DNA from: Zingiber officinale | Lineage: Eukaryota > Streptophyta > Magnoliopsida > Zingiberales > Zingiberaceae | Length of the DNA stretch: 64,000 bases | Direction: 5' to 3' | NCBI RefSeq assembly: GCF_018446385.1 | Contig: NC_056000.1 | Coordinates: 48,082,722 to 48,146,721 of the forward strand | Shown: piece after piece, positions 35,419 through 47,465 of the stretch | Layout: each line of letters opens with the position of its first letter | How positions within the stretch are numbered: the first letter of the stretch is position 1 | Notes under the pieces: model-generated | What the model saw: the letters and a program-made list of their open reading frames with translations, nothing else | What the model was told of the DNA's origin: nothing | Database searches by the model: none | Translations under genes and position numbers: made by a program

Positions 35419-36879
35419 CTAGCGTGATGAAATCACGCTCCTAGGAACCCAATACCTATTGGGGCTCATTGGGTTCACTAAATATTCACTAGGGATGACT
35501 TCCCTAGCAACCCTCCTAATGACCCTCCTAGGCTTTGAAGCCTTGGTCATTTGGGACTCATCAAGATCAACTCTAGGGGTGACTCCCCTTGTGACCTTGG
35601 TGTTGTTCTTCCTAGCCCTAGGTTTTGTTCCATAATCGAATGGAACATTATGATAATTGGGCTTAACTACTTGGGACTTAGGTTTGTGACCCAAACCTTT
35701 CTTGTCCTTGGACTTGGGTTTTTAACCCCTAGACCCTAGAGTCAAATCCTTAAGAGCCTTTTCTAGAGAGTCAAGTCTTGACCTCAAGACTAGATTTTCT
35801 TTCTCTAATACCTCAAGCTTTAATTTATCATTTTTCTTTGAGGTATTCCTAGGCATGTGTCTAGTTGATTTGGGATTTCTACCTAGGTTCTCCCTAACCT
35901 TAGATGAGTTAATCCTAGGATTGACACTTCTAGTGTTGTCCTTACCTAGGCTAACATGTTTAGCACCTAAGCACATATATTGGTTCCTAAGGTTAACATG
36001 CTTATCATTATTAACAATTGCAACAAAACTACTAGCATGTGTCTTATTGCAAGAGTGAGACTTAAATGTTACCTTAGGGTTTGCCTTCGCTCCCCCTATT
36101 GACGTGCTCGGTCTCTTGTCCTTGTGAGGTTGCCTCCCCCTCGGACATTGACTCCTATAGTGTCCCTTTCGCTTGCATTGGAAGCACACCACGTGCTCCT
36201 TGCCCTTGCGTGTTGGGACTCCGGCTTCCTTGACCTTTGGCGCCGGTGGAGTCTTCCTAACCCTCTTTGGACACTTACTCTTGTAATGCCCAAATTCCCT
36301 ACACTCAAAGCACATTATGTGTAATTTATTTGAAATTAAATGGCTTGAGTTACCTAGGGTTGAGGATGGATGTGAGCTCTCTTCTTCATCCCTTCCGGAG
36401 ATAGAAGCTTCTTTTTCTTGCTCCGATCTTGAAGAAGAACTCTCCTCCTCTTCTTCTTTAGATGTTGAGTGGCCCTCAACTTCTAAATCCATTCCTCCAT
36501 GAAGTGAGCTACTTGGCTCACCTGACTCCTTTTCATGACTTGAAGTGGAGTTCTCCTCATGGAACTTTGCCAAGTTGTTCCACAACTCCTTGGTATTGTT
36601 GTATCCACCTATCTTACATAAAATGTCATTAGGTAATGAGAATTCAAATACTTTCATTACCTCATCGTTGATTGTGGAATGGTGGATTTGTTCCCTTGTC
36701 CACTTCTTCTTCTCGAGTGGTTTTCCTTCCTTATCCATTGGAGGCTTGAAACCTAATTGAACACAACTCCAATTTTCAAGGTTAGTCATAAGAAAATATC
36801 TCATTCTTACCTTCCAATACGCGAAGTCGTCGCGGTCATAGAAAGGTGGAATGGTGATGTCTTCTCCGAGTTGATCCAT
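35419..36879 (-). pseudogene. Copia-type gag with two CCHC zinc knuckles (one stop)
   Basis: The ORF starts at 36879 and runs 385 codons to a TAA at 35724-35722, then stays open in the same frame to 35419, so one stop splits a gag of about 487 aa. Domains: Copia gag core (YWKVRMRYFL at about 21-30, GGYNNTKELW near 91-100), an acidic Ser/Glu linker, knuckles C190-x2-C-x4-H-x4-C203 and C232-x2-C-x4-H-x4-C245, a Lys-rich segment with a predicted coiled coil (about 345-375), and a C-terminus ending near a Tyr-Trp-Val-Pro motif. Nothing resembling protease, integrase or RT follows. The knuckles bind element RNA. It is probably trans-complemented by an autonomous Copia relative. Confidence 0.82.
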
Positions 36880-36925
36880 CTCTAGCTTGTGCTCCCTCGG
36901 GTGTTAATCCGACGAAGAGCGGCCT

Positions 36926-36938
36926 CGCTCTGATACCA
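36926..36938 (-). other. primer-binding site of element 2 (tRNA-iMet)
   Basis: TGGTATCAGAGCG on the minus strand, two bases from the 5' LTR, identical to the site of element 1. Confidence 0.88.
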
Positions 36939-36940
36939 CT

Positions 36941-38881
36941 TGTTAGGATCGATGGACGCGGCTAGAGAGGGGGGGTGTGAATAGCCGATCCCAAATTCGC
37001 GTTTCTTTCTACAAATCAAGGTTAGCGCAGCGGAAATAAACAATAGAAACGACAACGGAGAACAGCAAACCTCAAACTCGTCGATGTAACGAGGTTCGGA
37101 GATGAAACTCCTACTCCTCGGCGTGTCTGTAAGGTGGACGAGCCCTATCAATCCGTCGGTGGATGAGTCACCGGAGAACCGGCTAATAAATACTCCTTGT
37201 GGGTGGAGAAACCTCACCACAAACTCTTGCAACAGCAAGATCAGAGTACAAGTACAAATACAAGAAGCACAGCAAGATACAAATATAAAGATGAATGTAA
37301 CAACTCTTGCTTGCCTTCTCGTCGTCGACTGAAATCTGTAGATGAAGCACCAACTTCACAGAATCACAGCAGCAGCTGAAACCAGTCGAAGAAGTCGAGG
37401 AAGCTCACGCGAAGCTTCGGAAGCGAGCTTAACAAAGCTCTAGAACAGCAGAAGCAATAACTTGCAGAAGCAAGAAGAAGATCAAGAGAGAGAAAGTCCA
37501 CTGTAGAAGCCCTCAGCCCTTTTATAACCTGCACTCAACCTGCGAAGAAGAAGCCAGAAGACAGTAGAAGACAGAAGACCATTGTGAGCCAACGGATAGT
37601 TCTGGACCGATCAGGCTGAAGCCTGATCGGTCCAGGGCACCTCTGATCGGTCCTGGGGACCGATCAGAGCTTCCTCTGATCGGTCCAGGGACCGATCAGC
37701 ATGCATGTCCCTTCCTTTTCTCTCGAACTTCTTGCCTTCTGATCGTTGTTTCCTGATCGGTCTGCAGACCGATCAGATAATACTCAGTAGGCTACTGTTT
37801 GGTTACTGATCAGTCACCAGACCGATCCAGATACCCAGTGTATCACTGGATCGATCCACTGATCGATCCAGAGCTTGGTTTTTGCCCAAACCAAGTCCCA
37901 AACCTTCCAAACCAACATTCGGTCAACCTTGACCTGTTGGTACATCATGCTTAGCATCCGGTCACTCCCTTGACATGCTAAGACTCCCCACCAAGTGTCC
38001 GGTCAATCCCTTTGACCTACTTGGACTTTTCTCTTCGTGTCAAGTATCCGGTCACTCCCTTGACCTACTTGACCTTCTCAACACCAGATGTCCGATCACC
38101 CTTGATCCATCTGGATTTTCCCTTGCCCAGCTTCATTCACCAGGACTTTCACCTAGCTTCACTCACTAGGGTTTTCACCTGGCTTCACTCACCAGGATTT
38201 CCAATATGCCCGGCTTCACTCACCAGGACTTTCCAACTGTCTGGCTTCACTCACCAGGACTTTCTCACTGCCTGGCTTCACTCACCAGGACTTTCCCACT
38301 GCCTGTCTTCACTCACCAGGACTTATCCGTCTGCCTGGCTTCACTCACCAGGACTTTCCACATCCGGTCCAGAGAACGAGCTACCGAGCCCTCTCTGGAC
38401 CTCGAGAACGAGCTACCGAGCCCTCTCCGACTTCCATCCGGTCCAGAGAACGAGCTCCCGAGCCCTCTCGGACCACAGTCCGGAGAACGAGCTACCGAGC
38501 CCTCTCCGACTTCCCATGTGCCAAGCTTCCATACTTGGACTTCTCCGTGCCAAGTCTCCATACTTGGACTTTTCCCGTGCCAAACTCCCTGCTTGGACTT
38601 TTCCCATGCCAAGCTCCCTGCTTGGACTTTTCCCGTGCCAAGCTCCCTGCTTGGACTTTTCCGAGTCAGGTCAACTCACCTCGGGTCAACCAGGTCAACC
38701 TTGACCACGGGTTGCACCCACAATCTCCCAAGCTTGTATCCTTGTAAAACATCAAGATACAACTTTTCTGTTCACGTCAAACATTGTCAAACATAACTCA
38801 TCAAACATCAAAACACAACTCGAGTCAAGTCAACTCGAGTCTGGTCAACCAGGTCAACCTTGACCTAAGGTTGCACCAACA
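36941..38881 (-). repeat. 5' LTR of gag-only element 2
   Basis: 1941 bp, very similar to 31833-33776 but with different numbers of GATCGGTCC and CTTCACTCACCAGGA units. A TATAAAAGGG minus-strand motif lies at about 37518-37528. Confidence 0.88.
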
Positions 38882-38886
38882 ATAGT

Positions 38887-39698
38887 GTCGCATCACCTCT
38901 TAACAAGCTACCAGAAGGCAGAAAGTGTAGCAGCTATTAGGTCCACGTTGTAGTAGCTACAACATTATAGCTGCTACACCAATGTAGTAACGGATGGGGC
39001 CGGAGAAATGTAAATATACTTAAGGTGATGATATAGCAGTTACGGCTGACAAAAAACTTATAACTTATTGTTGTAGCAGTTACGGTTGTAACAAGTTACA
39101 AGTACTGCCAACTAGCTGATGTCATTACTCTGATTTCTGTGAGGTATCTGGGAAAGGCGAAAAGCATACTAATTGTTTCCTTGTATATATTATGTAGTAG
39201 ATGCTAAAAAGAGAATCTGAATCGACAGTAACCAATACACGAGTTGCATCTCCATATAGGGGGTAGCTGCTACAATGTCTAGAAACTAATTCGAATTAAA
39301 TGCTAAAGAAATCAACAGCTCACGGTCGGTGCCTTATCCGAAAATATGTAGCAGCTAATCTATAGAAACTGCTACTGAGTGTATCAGCTAATCTATAGAA
39401 ACTGCTTCTCCCATCTTAAGTTCGACCGTCGGGACCGTCACAGCTCCCCCCAACCTCACTGCGACATCTTGTTTCCGCCTTCGATTCTTCGACTTTTGTA
39501 AGTTATTTTGACTCTTCACTTTGGGAATAGGGTTACGACGGTAAGGGTTCAGATGGAATATTTTCGCCTTTTAGATTATCGTACTTATATCTTCGATCAT
39601 ATAACCATTTCTGCAATCTAATATTTTAACATAATTAGTCATTATCATTGATTGTAATTCATACCTACAATCGGTCCTAAATATGTCATCCTCTAGCA
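38887..39698. other. MULE DNA upstream of the transposase
   Basis: Palindromes and half-copies at about 38925-39000, 39050-39080, 39265-39290 and 39350-39415. A probable 5' leader with a possible donor (CTTTTG|TAAGTT) lies near 39490-39505. No further gene is seen. Confidence 0.45.
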
Positions 39699-42600
39699 AT
39701 GGTAGACACCTCTGAGGGTCCTCACCTATACAATCCCCAAGTGAGGGAAGATCGAAAACCACAGATTGGGATGGAATTTCCATCATTGGAGGAGGCCTTC
39801 GTGTTCTATAATCAATATGCACGTGAATCCGGCTTTAGTGCAAGATTAGGCAACAGTAAGAAGAATAAGTGGACAAATGAAGTTGGGTGGAAATAATTTG
39901 TATGCTTTAAAGAAGGACATACAGATGAAAAAAGGAAAAAAGTTGCTCAAGTTGACAGTGTAAAGGAAAGAGCACGTGAGGAAGTAAGGACTGGATGTAG
40001 GGCAAAACTATCACTTGTTAAAGAACAGACCGGGGCAAATTGGATTGTCACTAAATTCTTGGAAAGTTATAATCATCCACTCTCAACACCTTCGAAGGTG
40101 CATTTGCTCTGCTCACATCGCCATGTTTCTGAAGCCAAGAAAGTTTTGACACAGCAGTTTGCAGAAGCTAATATCCCAACTTGTCAACAAGTCCGATTAT
40201 TAGAGATAGATTCCGGAAGCCTTGAGTTTCTAGGTTGCACGGAACGGGATATTAGAAACTTTGAGAGAGAGTTAAGGGATGAACAAAAGGGAATTGATGC
40301 TGAAACACTGATTGAGTTTTTTGCGACTGAGAAAGAGAAGAATTCCTCCTTTTTCTATACTTATGAGATTGATTCAACAGGAAGATTCACTAGGTGTTTC
40401 TGGGCGGATCATGTATCAAGGAGGGCATACAACGTCTTTGGTGATGTTGTTGTATTTGATACAACCTATAACACCAACAAATATGGGTTGATTTTCGCAC
40501 CCTTCATAGGAGTTAATTATCATCATCAGAGCATCGTATTCGGTTGTGCCTTTTTAAGTGATGAGAAAACTGAGTCGTTTGTTTGATTGCTTACAAAGTT
40601 CATTGAAGCAATGCCTAAAGGTCCACCAACTGTGATTATCACCGATCAAGATCCAGCGTTGACAAAGGCCATTGGCCAGGTTTTACCTTAAACAGTGCAT
40701 CAGTATTGTTTGTGGCACATACTCAATAAATTTCAAGATAAATTACCCCCCTTGACTTTTCGCAACTACTATCAAACGATAAAGGATGTAATTGTTAACT
40801 CCTCATCCCCAGCCGAATTTGATAAGACATGGGAAGAAGTTATCAGGTGTTCTGGATTGGAGAACAATGATTGGTTAACATTGATGTATGAAATAAGACA
40901 AAGGTGGGTCCCATTATTTTTTAACCATGTTTTTTCTGCTGGAATGTCAAGCAGTCAGCGATCTGAAAGCTCACATTCATTTTTCAAGAAGTATGTATTA
41001 CATAAGAACTCATTGATGGATTTTATCACATGTTTTAATAGAGCATTGTGACACCAACGACACAATGAGTTAGTTGCCGACCATATTGATATGGTCGAGC
41101 AACCTAAGATTAAGATAAACTGGCCTATGGAATATCAAATGGTCAGGGTGTACAAAAAAATGATTGGACTTTCAAAGTGAAATGAGTGTGAGTCATGGTT
41201 ATTATGTGCAACAAGCATCTATGGTTGGTGATTTATGTTGGTTGCTACTCGGAAAACCTATAGGTTCCACTGTACAAAAATTTTGTACAAAGGTCTGAAC
41301 CTTTTCCTAGCTACCATGTGTTCTTTTAAATTAAATTTTGGATCGCCTGCGGAACTTAACACGTTTGATCCAAAACTTAATCTATTTGTTCTTTTAGGTT
41401 TTGACTTGGATCTCCTGCGGATCTTAACACGTTCGACCCAAGTCTCCTTAAGTTATTAATTCCATTAAATATTAATTTCCATAAAAGGTTCCCAGTACTG
41501 ACGTGGCGAGGCACATGGCCTTCTTGGATATGGGAGCAACCACCACCGACTAGACAAAACCTTTAATAGAAAGCTAATATTTAATTTCCTAAAATAACTT
41601 TAGGTTAACCAAAGAGAACAATCAAATCACAAGGAAAAGAAAGAAACAAAAGAACACAACTTCGAAAAAACATATTCGAAATTCTAGAACGTAAGCCTCT
41701 TGTATTTGGTATTATTTCCATAAATAACTAGCATGATGCGAAAATAAAATTTACTAGTTATACCTTGTAGAAAAACCTCTTGATCTTCTACCGTATTCCT
41801 CTTCTAACCTCGGACGTTGTGTGGGCAACGATCTTCCGAGACGAGAAACCACCAATCACCTTCTTCTCCTCCTAGCTAGGTTCGCCAACAAAGAGGAAGC
41901 TTCACCAAGGAAGAAAAACAAAATACTAACCAAGCTCCAAGAGATGCTAGCTTTCTCCTTCTTCTTCTTCTTCTCCGAGTAGTATCCGCCACCACAAGAG
42001 CTCCAATAGAAGGGTAGGGTTCGCCACCACAAGAGAAAGAGAGGAGAGGTTGGCCGCCACACCAAGGAACAAAAGAGGAGAGGAATAATATATGTTGTGT
42101 CTTGTGAAGGCACCTCACCCCTTCTTTTATATTCCTTGGCCTAGTAAATTAGGAAATTTAATTACAATAAAATTTCCTTAATTTCCTTGACATGATTTAA
42201 TTGAGAAAAATTAAATAAAATTTCCCAATTTAATCTCTAATGGCCGGCCACTTCTAGAGGAAATAAATTAGACAAGTTTTAATCAACAAATTAAAACTTC
42301 CTAATTTGTTTCCGGAAATTTTAAAATAAAATTTCTCTTTAAAATCTCTTCATGGTTGATAAAGGAAATTTCTATAATTTTAATTTTATCAACATGTGGA
42401 TAATTTTTAAAAAGAAAATAAAATAACTCATCAATCTACAAATAAGGAAAGAGATCTAATATCTTTCTTTAATCTTTTGTAGATCTTTTACAAGAGAGAT
42501 ATTTTAATTTTAATTCTCTTTAAAAAAATTATTTCTTCCACATAATAAAAACTAAAATTAAAATCCCTTTTTAATTTAATTTGTCGGCCCCACTAGCTTG

Positions 42601-44633
42601 GGTTCAAGCTGGGGCCGACCATTATACCTAGGCCGGCCCTAGCTTGTTCCCAAGCTAGCTTGGCCCCCTTATTAGTGGGTATAGAAGGTGGGTATAGGTG
42701 GGTATAAACTTCTACAAATAAGAGGCTACGATAGGGACCGAGAGGAGGAATTGGTTTGTCTCCCGATAAAATTACATCCCGTGTTCGCCCCAACACACAA
42801 CTTAATTTTATAAATGATAATTCATTCCACTAGAGAACTATCATTGAACTACCGCACCAATCCCAAATTACATTTTTGGGCTCCTTCTTATTATGAGTGT
42901 GTTAGTCTCCCTGTGTTTAAGATATCGAATGTCCACTAATTAAGTGAGTTACTGACAACTCATTTAATTAATATCTAAGTCCAAGAGTAGTACCACTCAA
43001 CCTTATTATCATGTCGGACTAAGTCCACCTGCAGGGTTTAACATGACAATCTTTATGAGCTCCTCTTGAGGACATTATCAACCTAGTATCTCTAGGACAC
43101 AGTTTCTTTCTATAATCAACAACACACACTATAAGTGATACCATTTCCCAACTTATCGGGTTTATTGATTCAACGAACTAAATCTCACCCATTGATAAAT
43201 TAAAGAAATAAATATCAAATATATGTGCTTGTTATTACATTAGGATTAAGAGCACACACTTCCATAATAATTGAGGTCTTTGTTTCTTTATAAAGTCAGT
43301 ATAAAAGAAACGACCTCAAATGGTCCTACTCAATACACTCTGAGTGTACTAGTGTAATTATATAGTCAAGATAAACTAATACCTAATTACACTACGACCT
43401 TCCAATGGTTTGTTCCTTTCCATTATGGCTGTGAGCTACTGTTTATAATTTATAAGCTACTGATAACATGATCTTCTGTGTGTGACACCACACACCATGT
43501 CATCTACAATATAAATTAATTGAACAACTACATTTATCATAAATGTAGACATTCGACCAATGTGATTCTTATTTCTAGATAAATGTTTATACCAAAAGCT
43601 AGGCTTTTAGTATACACTCCAACAATTTAGTGGGTTACCATGTCATGAATTTTCAAAGTAGTTCATCTGCAAAGACAAGGGTTCTCACACATGACAAACT
43701 TGCAGACTACATATCGTGTAGTTGTAGTAAATTTAAATTTGAGGGTATTCCATGTAGGCATATGTTAGCATTTTTCCGTATCAACCAAGTGTTTCTACTT
43801 CCTGATAAGTACATACTCAACCGATGGACAAGAAATGCCAAGGTGGGGGCAATCTATGACTTTGGTGCGCAAACTTCCATCGACACTCCAGATGCGAAGT
43901 TGATGGCAAGACACTCTAGGCTATCCTATAAAGCTTCAGTAGTTATTGATGTTGCATCTTTAACTGATGAGGGGACAAACATGTTGGATGATCAATTCGA
44001 TTGTATATACAGTAAACTTCAAGAGCTTAACATTAGCAGTAAAAATGACAACCAAAGTCAAAGAAACCAAGGCATCGATGGGGGGCCCTCTATTGTTGAC
44101 CCTTCTTTGGTCAGGGCAAAGGGGTGTGGAAAACGATTGAAATCGTCAAAAGAGACAACAACCTCAAAAGCGAGGCTATGTCGTGGATGCGGTCACCGAG
44201 GTGTCTCACACGACAAACGCAATTGCCCTTTACTACAGCAGAGGTATGCGTCCATTAGTTATCGCCTTAGATCATACATATTTAGCTGCGCATATCAATT
44301 TATATCATCCAAAAATAATATAGTAAATAACTATACGATTTCCAGATCAAATGCTACAGAGAAGGATAATACCAACGACGACGAATCGTATGAAGAAGAT
44401 TTGGCATCTATAGCTGGTACAATCATGTTTTTGTGTACCTATATGACTCAATTTAGACGCATATTTATCTTATAATTTTTGCACTAATCTTGTAGGGTCT
44501 AACACCTTGCCCTTTCCGTTCTGAGGATAGGTACTACCACTCTCTAGTCTCTAAGTTGAAGAGAGTAATACAGGCGATCCTAGAGGTTTTGAACATTGTG
44601 CAAAATATATCTGAACATGCCCTCGAAATGTAA
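39699..44633 (+). pseudogene. FAR1/MULE transposase (broken)
   Basis: One frame from 39699 to about 41165 encodes a FAR1-type N-terminal DNA-binding region (FPSLEEAFVFYNQYARESGF), then the MULE transposase domain with its likely DDE residues: Asp in FDTTYN (codon 40458), Asp in ITDQD (40644) and Glu in QRSES (40965). After a 2.4-kb LTR insertion the frame resumes at about 43630 with the SWIM zinc finger (C-x-C at 43717, C-x-H ending 43761) and a CCHC knuckle (residues 184-199 of that part). Later exons probably start at 44346 and 44496 (TAA 44631). Damage: stops at 39894, 40584, 40689 and 41049, a one-base shift near 41165-41180, and the LTR at 41236. Such proteins cut and join MULE ends. This copy is inactive. 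Confidence 0.85.
41236..43624. mobile_element. solo LTR-like element, copy 2 (2389 bp), inside the transposase
   Basis: TGTTGGTTGCTACTCGG ... ATACACTCCAACA with a perfect 5-bp duplication ATTTA (41231-41235 and 43625-43629). It splits the transposase between the DDE domain and the SWIM finger; removing the element and one ATTTA leaves the local reading frame continuous. No internal gene. Confidence 0.9.
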
Positions 44634-44689
44634 ATGTTTTGACATTACTTTCTCAGGTAATTATATTAGTGAAATGTATAGGTGCTATA

Positions 44690-45509
44690 ACGTGTTATCC
44701 TCGTACTAAGTAGCTACTACATTTTGTAGTGGCAACTACCATATATTACTCTATTTGTAAACACCGGATTAAGTTATTGTTGCACATATCACTGATCCAT
44801 TATTTCCACATAACGCATATTAGCTGCTACACTATATGGGAATTAGTGAGGATTAACTGATATACGATGTAGCATCTAATTCGGTGACGTGACGTGATCT
44901 GCTAAGGCCACATCAGTCACACGTATTAATACCAAATATATTTATACTCATTAAGAGCTGCTACACGAGGTAGCATGCTGCTACAACGTCTGACAGTTTT
45001 ACTAGCGGTAAGCACTACACACATACATCCAATAGATTATAATTTACTGAAACATGGAAGTTACTTACAAACTTTTTAAAGGTAAATAAAACAATAACAA
45101 AGAAATACAAATTTGGGTAAATGCAACAAGTTGTGGAAGCTACATGTATATGTAAATGCTACAATGTGTGGCAGTTATTAGTCATAGTAGCTGCTACAAC
45201 GCTTTGCAAACCAAAGCAAAGCCGATACAGCATCACATATCACTTTTTTCAGCGCCTTTAAGCAATATGATATACAACTACAAACAGGTGTAGCAAGTTA
45301 TTAGTCTAGGAAGCTGCTACATCGTATAGCAGTAAACCTAAACACATGGCCCTGCAGAAGAATAAAAAATTTTAAAAATTTTTAAATCAAATGTATATAC
45401 ATGTTCCAATCATCCTGTAGCAGGAAAGGCGCTGAAAGAGCGAAAAGTCATGCATCAAAAATAATTTTTCAATCAAGTTGATATACACAATATGAAAACT
45501 ATGGCTAAA
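44690..45509. repeat. palindrome-rich MULE DNA next to right TIR
   Basis: Copies or variants at about 44705-44730, 44820-44845, 44955-44995, 45125-45180, 45185-45205, 45285-45305 and 45310-45330. Weak similarity to 10190-10700 in inverted orientation marks a worn inner extension of the TIR. Confidence 0.65.
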
Positions 45510-46706
45510 GAGTAGTGTTAATCTATGCTAGAAAATAGAGGGGCTAGAAATCTGACTAACCAAGTTAGCTACTACAAGGTGTGGCAGATTCACGCAGATT
45601 TAACTGCTACACGTTGTAGCAGCTTCGTCTCCATGAAGCTGCAACACCTTGTAGCTGCAAATCAAAGTCCACCGGATAGCAAGCGGTTGGTGCAGCCGAC
45701 CTTTCACTTTCCCGGCAGGGGCTCAAGTGGTCAGCCGGACGACCTTCGACGAAGACGAGGGAGATGGAGGGAGCGAAGGAGAGAGAATTCCAATCAATCT
45801 GTAGCAGGAAAGGCGCTGAAGCAGTGAAATTTTTTTTAAAAAATAATTTTTGAATCGGGTTCATATAGACAATATGAAAACTATGGGTACCGAGTACGTT
45901 AATCTCTACTAGAAAATGACAAGGTAGCTGCTACAAGGTGTGGCAGCTTCATGCACAGTTAACTGCTACACGTTATAGCAGCTTCCTCCCCATGAAGCTA
46001 CTACACCTTGTAGCAGCAAATGAAAGTCCACCGGAGAGCAGGCGGTTGTTGGAGCTGTCAACCATCCAGGTCGTAGCATAAGTCCTTCCGACCTTCTACC
46101 ACGACCAATCCAAGTCATATCCTACAAGCACGGTTTCATCAGTCGTAGTAGTTGATGCAACGGTTAGAAATGGGAGCAAAGCCGCGATGCATCTTTATAC
46201 AATTATTACAGCTATTTTTATACCGATTTCATAAGGTAATAATGGTGTGGATTAAGAAATTAAATTGGAGTGAGGTGGTAGGATCTCACAGTAGACCTGC
46301 GATTGAAGACGTCGGAGCAACTTTCCGGCCGGGAGCGCGAGGGACGAGTTTCGACGGAGGGATCGAGGGAAGGGGGGGGAGCGGCGAGCAAGATCAAAAA
46401 TATTGAACTTTTCGGGGAAGCGTCAGGTCGCCTGGAGGACGAACGCCGGAGGGGACCGGGAGCGAGGGAGAGAGAGCGGGGAGGGAGAGGGAGGGAGAGA
46501 GAGAGAGAGCGGCGAGGGAGATTTTATTTTTGGTAATAAGCACCGCCGAAATTTTGAACAAAGGCGAGAAAGGGAGAGAGTAACTTCCATGGATTATTTT
46601 ATTTGTAGTGAAACCGAGCTGGCGGTGCCACATCTGCACGTCGCTCATGGTCGCACACAAAGCGTCGCCCAGCATATCAAAACTCTCTCTCTCTATATAT
46701 ATATAT
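45510..46706 (-). repeat. right terminal inverted repeat of the MULE
   Basis: Reverse complement of 9021-10190. The outer end reads ...CATATCAAAACTCTCTCTC(TA)n. Palindromes at about 45565-45590, 45603-45625, 45636-45660, 45923-45950, 45962-45985 and 45995-46018 mirror those of the left arm. The (GA)n / GAGGGAGAG tract near 46440-46520 is longer than in the left arm, so the arms have drifted at a simple repeat. The ORFs here are low complexity. Confidence 0.85.
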
Positions 46707-47465
46707 TGATCCTGTCCGAACACTGAATCGATGGACACTGGGCACGTGACGCTCTCCGAACTGATGACGTGGATCTCTGACCGGCCGTATGGAGCTCCGA
46801 TGATCCTGCAAAGAAGTCGGGCCGGGAAGGGGTTCCCGGCGACGACCCTCCGACGCCCAAGTCAGGCAAGAGGAAACTAAGGAAGTGGCTTCGAAGATCC
46901 AAGATTACATACCTCCGGCGAAGTGTGAGGACCCTTATATAGAGCTGTGAAGAAGCTTATGCACACATATCGAGGTGAATACGTGTCCTCTTACCATACC
47001 TCAGTATGGGCTTGCCAGAAGAGCTTGTTTGACATCATACTGCTACAGTTCGAGCACTTCTTCGATGGGACAGTAGACCCTTCCGTCATAGGCTTTTGCG
47101 TATGGGTTAGCCGTCGAACACGCTTGTTGTCAGAAAATGTCCCCCGATGTTTCCCTTGTCCTTTTGTCTCTTCTGTTCCCGCGCCGAGCGTCTGATCCGC
47201 TCGTGAAATTCCCAGTCGTGTGCTCGGATGAAACTATTCACAGCATTGCTGCTTTATGGCTCGGCCGAGCGGGCTACCCGCTCGGCCCGGCGACCCTGTT
47301 CACCATGAGCATCGGAGACCCGACTCCCCGTCGGGTTGTCTTTGCTTCCGCTTAGTCCCCGTTCGGCCGGTCGGCCCCCCCTTTCCCGGCCGGTCGTTTG
47401 ACTTTTGACCTCCACGTGGCATTGACTTCCCTCAAAGGGGGTCCCCCGTCGTTACCGCCGGATCA
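46707..47465 (-). repeat. 3' LTR of the Gypsy element
   Basis: 759 bp, TGATCCTGTCC...GCCGGATCA on the plus strand. A CTATATAAGGG promoter motif on the minus strand lies at about 46933-46943. Next to it, at 47466-47480, is a purine-rich tract on the minus strand (GTAGGGGAGGCAAG). Confidence 0.88.

Larger units (their letters stand above)
31833..38881 (-). mobile_element. gag-only LTR retrotransposon 2 (TR-GAG type, Copia-like)
   Basis: The LTRs begin TGTTAGGATCGATGGACGCG and end GTTGCACCAACA. A perfect target duplication ATAGT lies at 31828-31832 and 38882-38886. On the minus strand the right LTR is 5', followed by a tRNA-iMet primer site (36938-36926), a gag gene (36879 on) and a purine tract (AAAAAGGGGGAGAT) next to the left LTR. 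About 1.6 kb between gag and the 3' LTR is non-coding and AT-rich. No pol gene is present. It has the same architecture as the element at 16151 but unrelated LTR sequence. Confidence 0.88.
9021..46706. mobile_element. giant Mutator-like element (MULE) with Ulp1-like gene
   Basis: Both ends carry the same long sequence in inverted orientation (9021-10190 and 45510-46706). Between them lie a FAR1/MULE-type transposase gene close to the right end and a Ulp1-like protease gene close to the left end, both reading rightward. A family of about 23-bp palindromes is scattered through the non-coding parts. Four LTR elements with their own target duplications are nested inside (16151-23442, 26249-28651, 31833-38881, 41236-43624). 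Removing them leaves about 18.5 kb. Long inverted repeats plus a DDE/SWIM transposase define a MULE. MULEs carrying Ulp1-like genes (the KAONASHI type) are known from other plants. The transposase is broken, so this copy cannot move on its own. The outer limits are blurred by (TA)n tracts. Confidence 0.8.
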
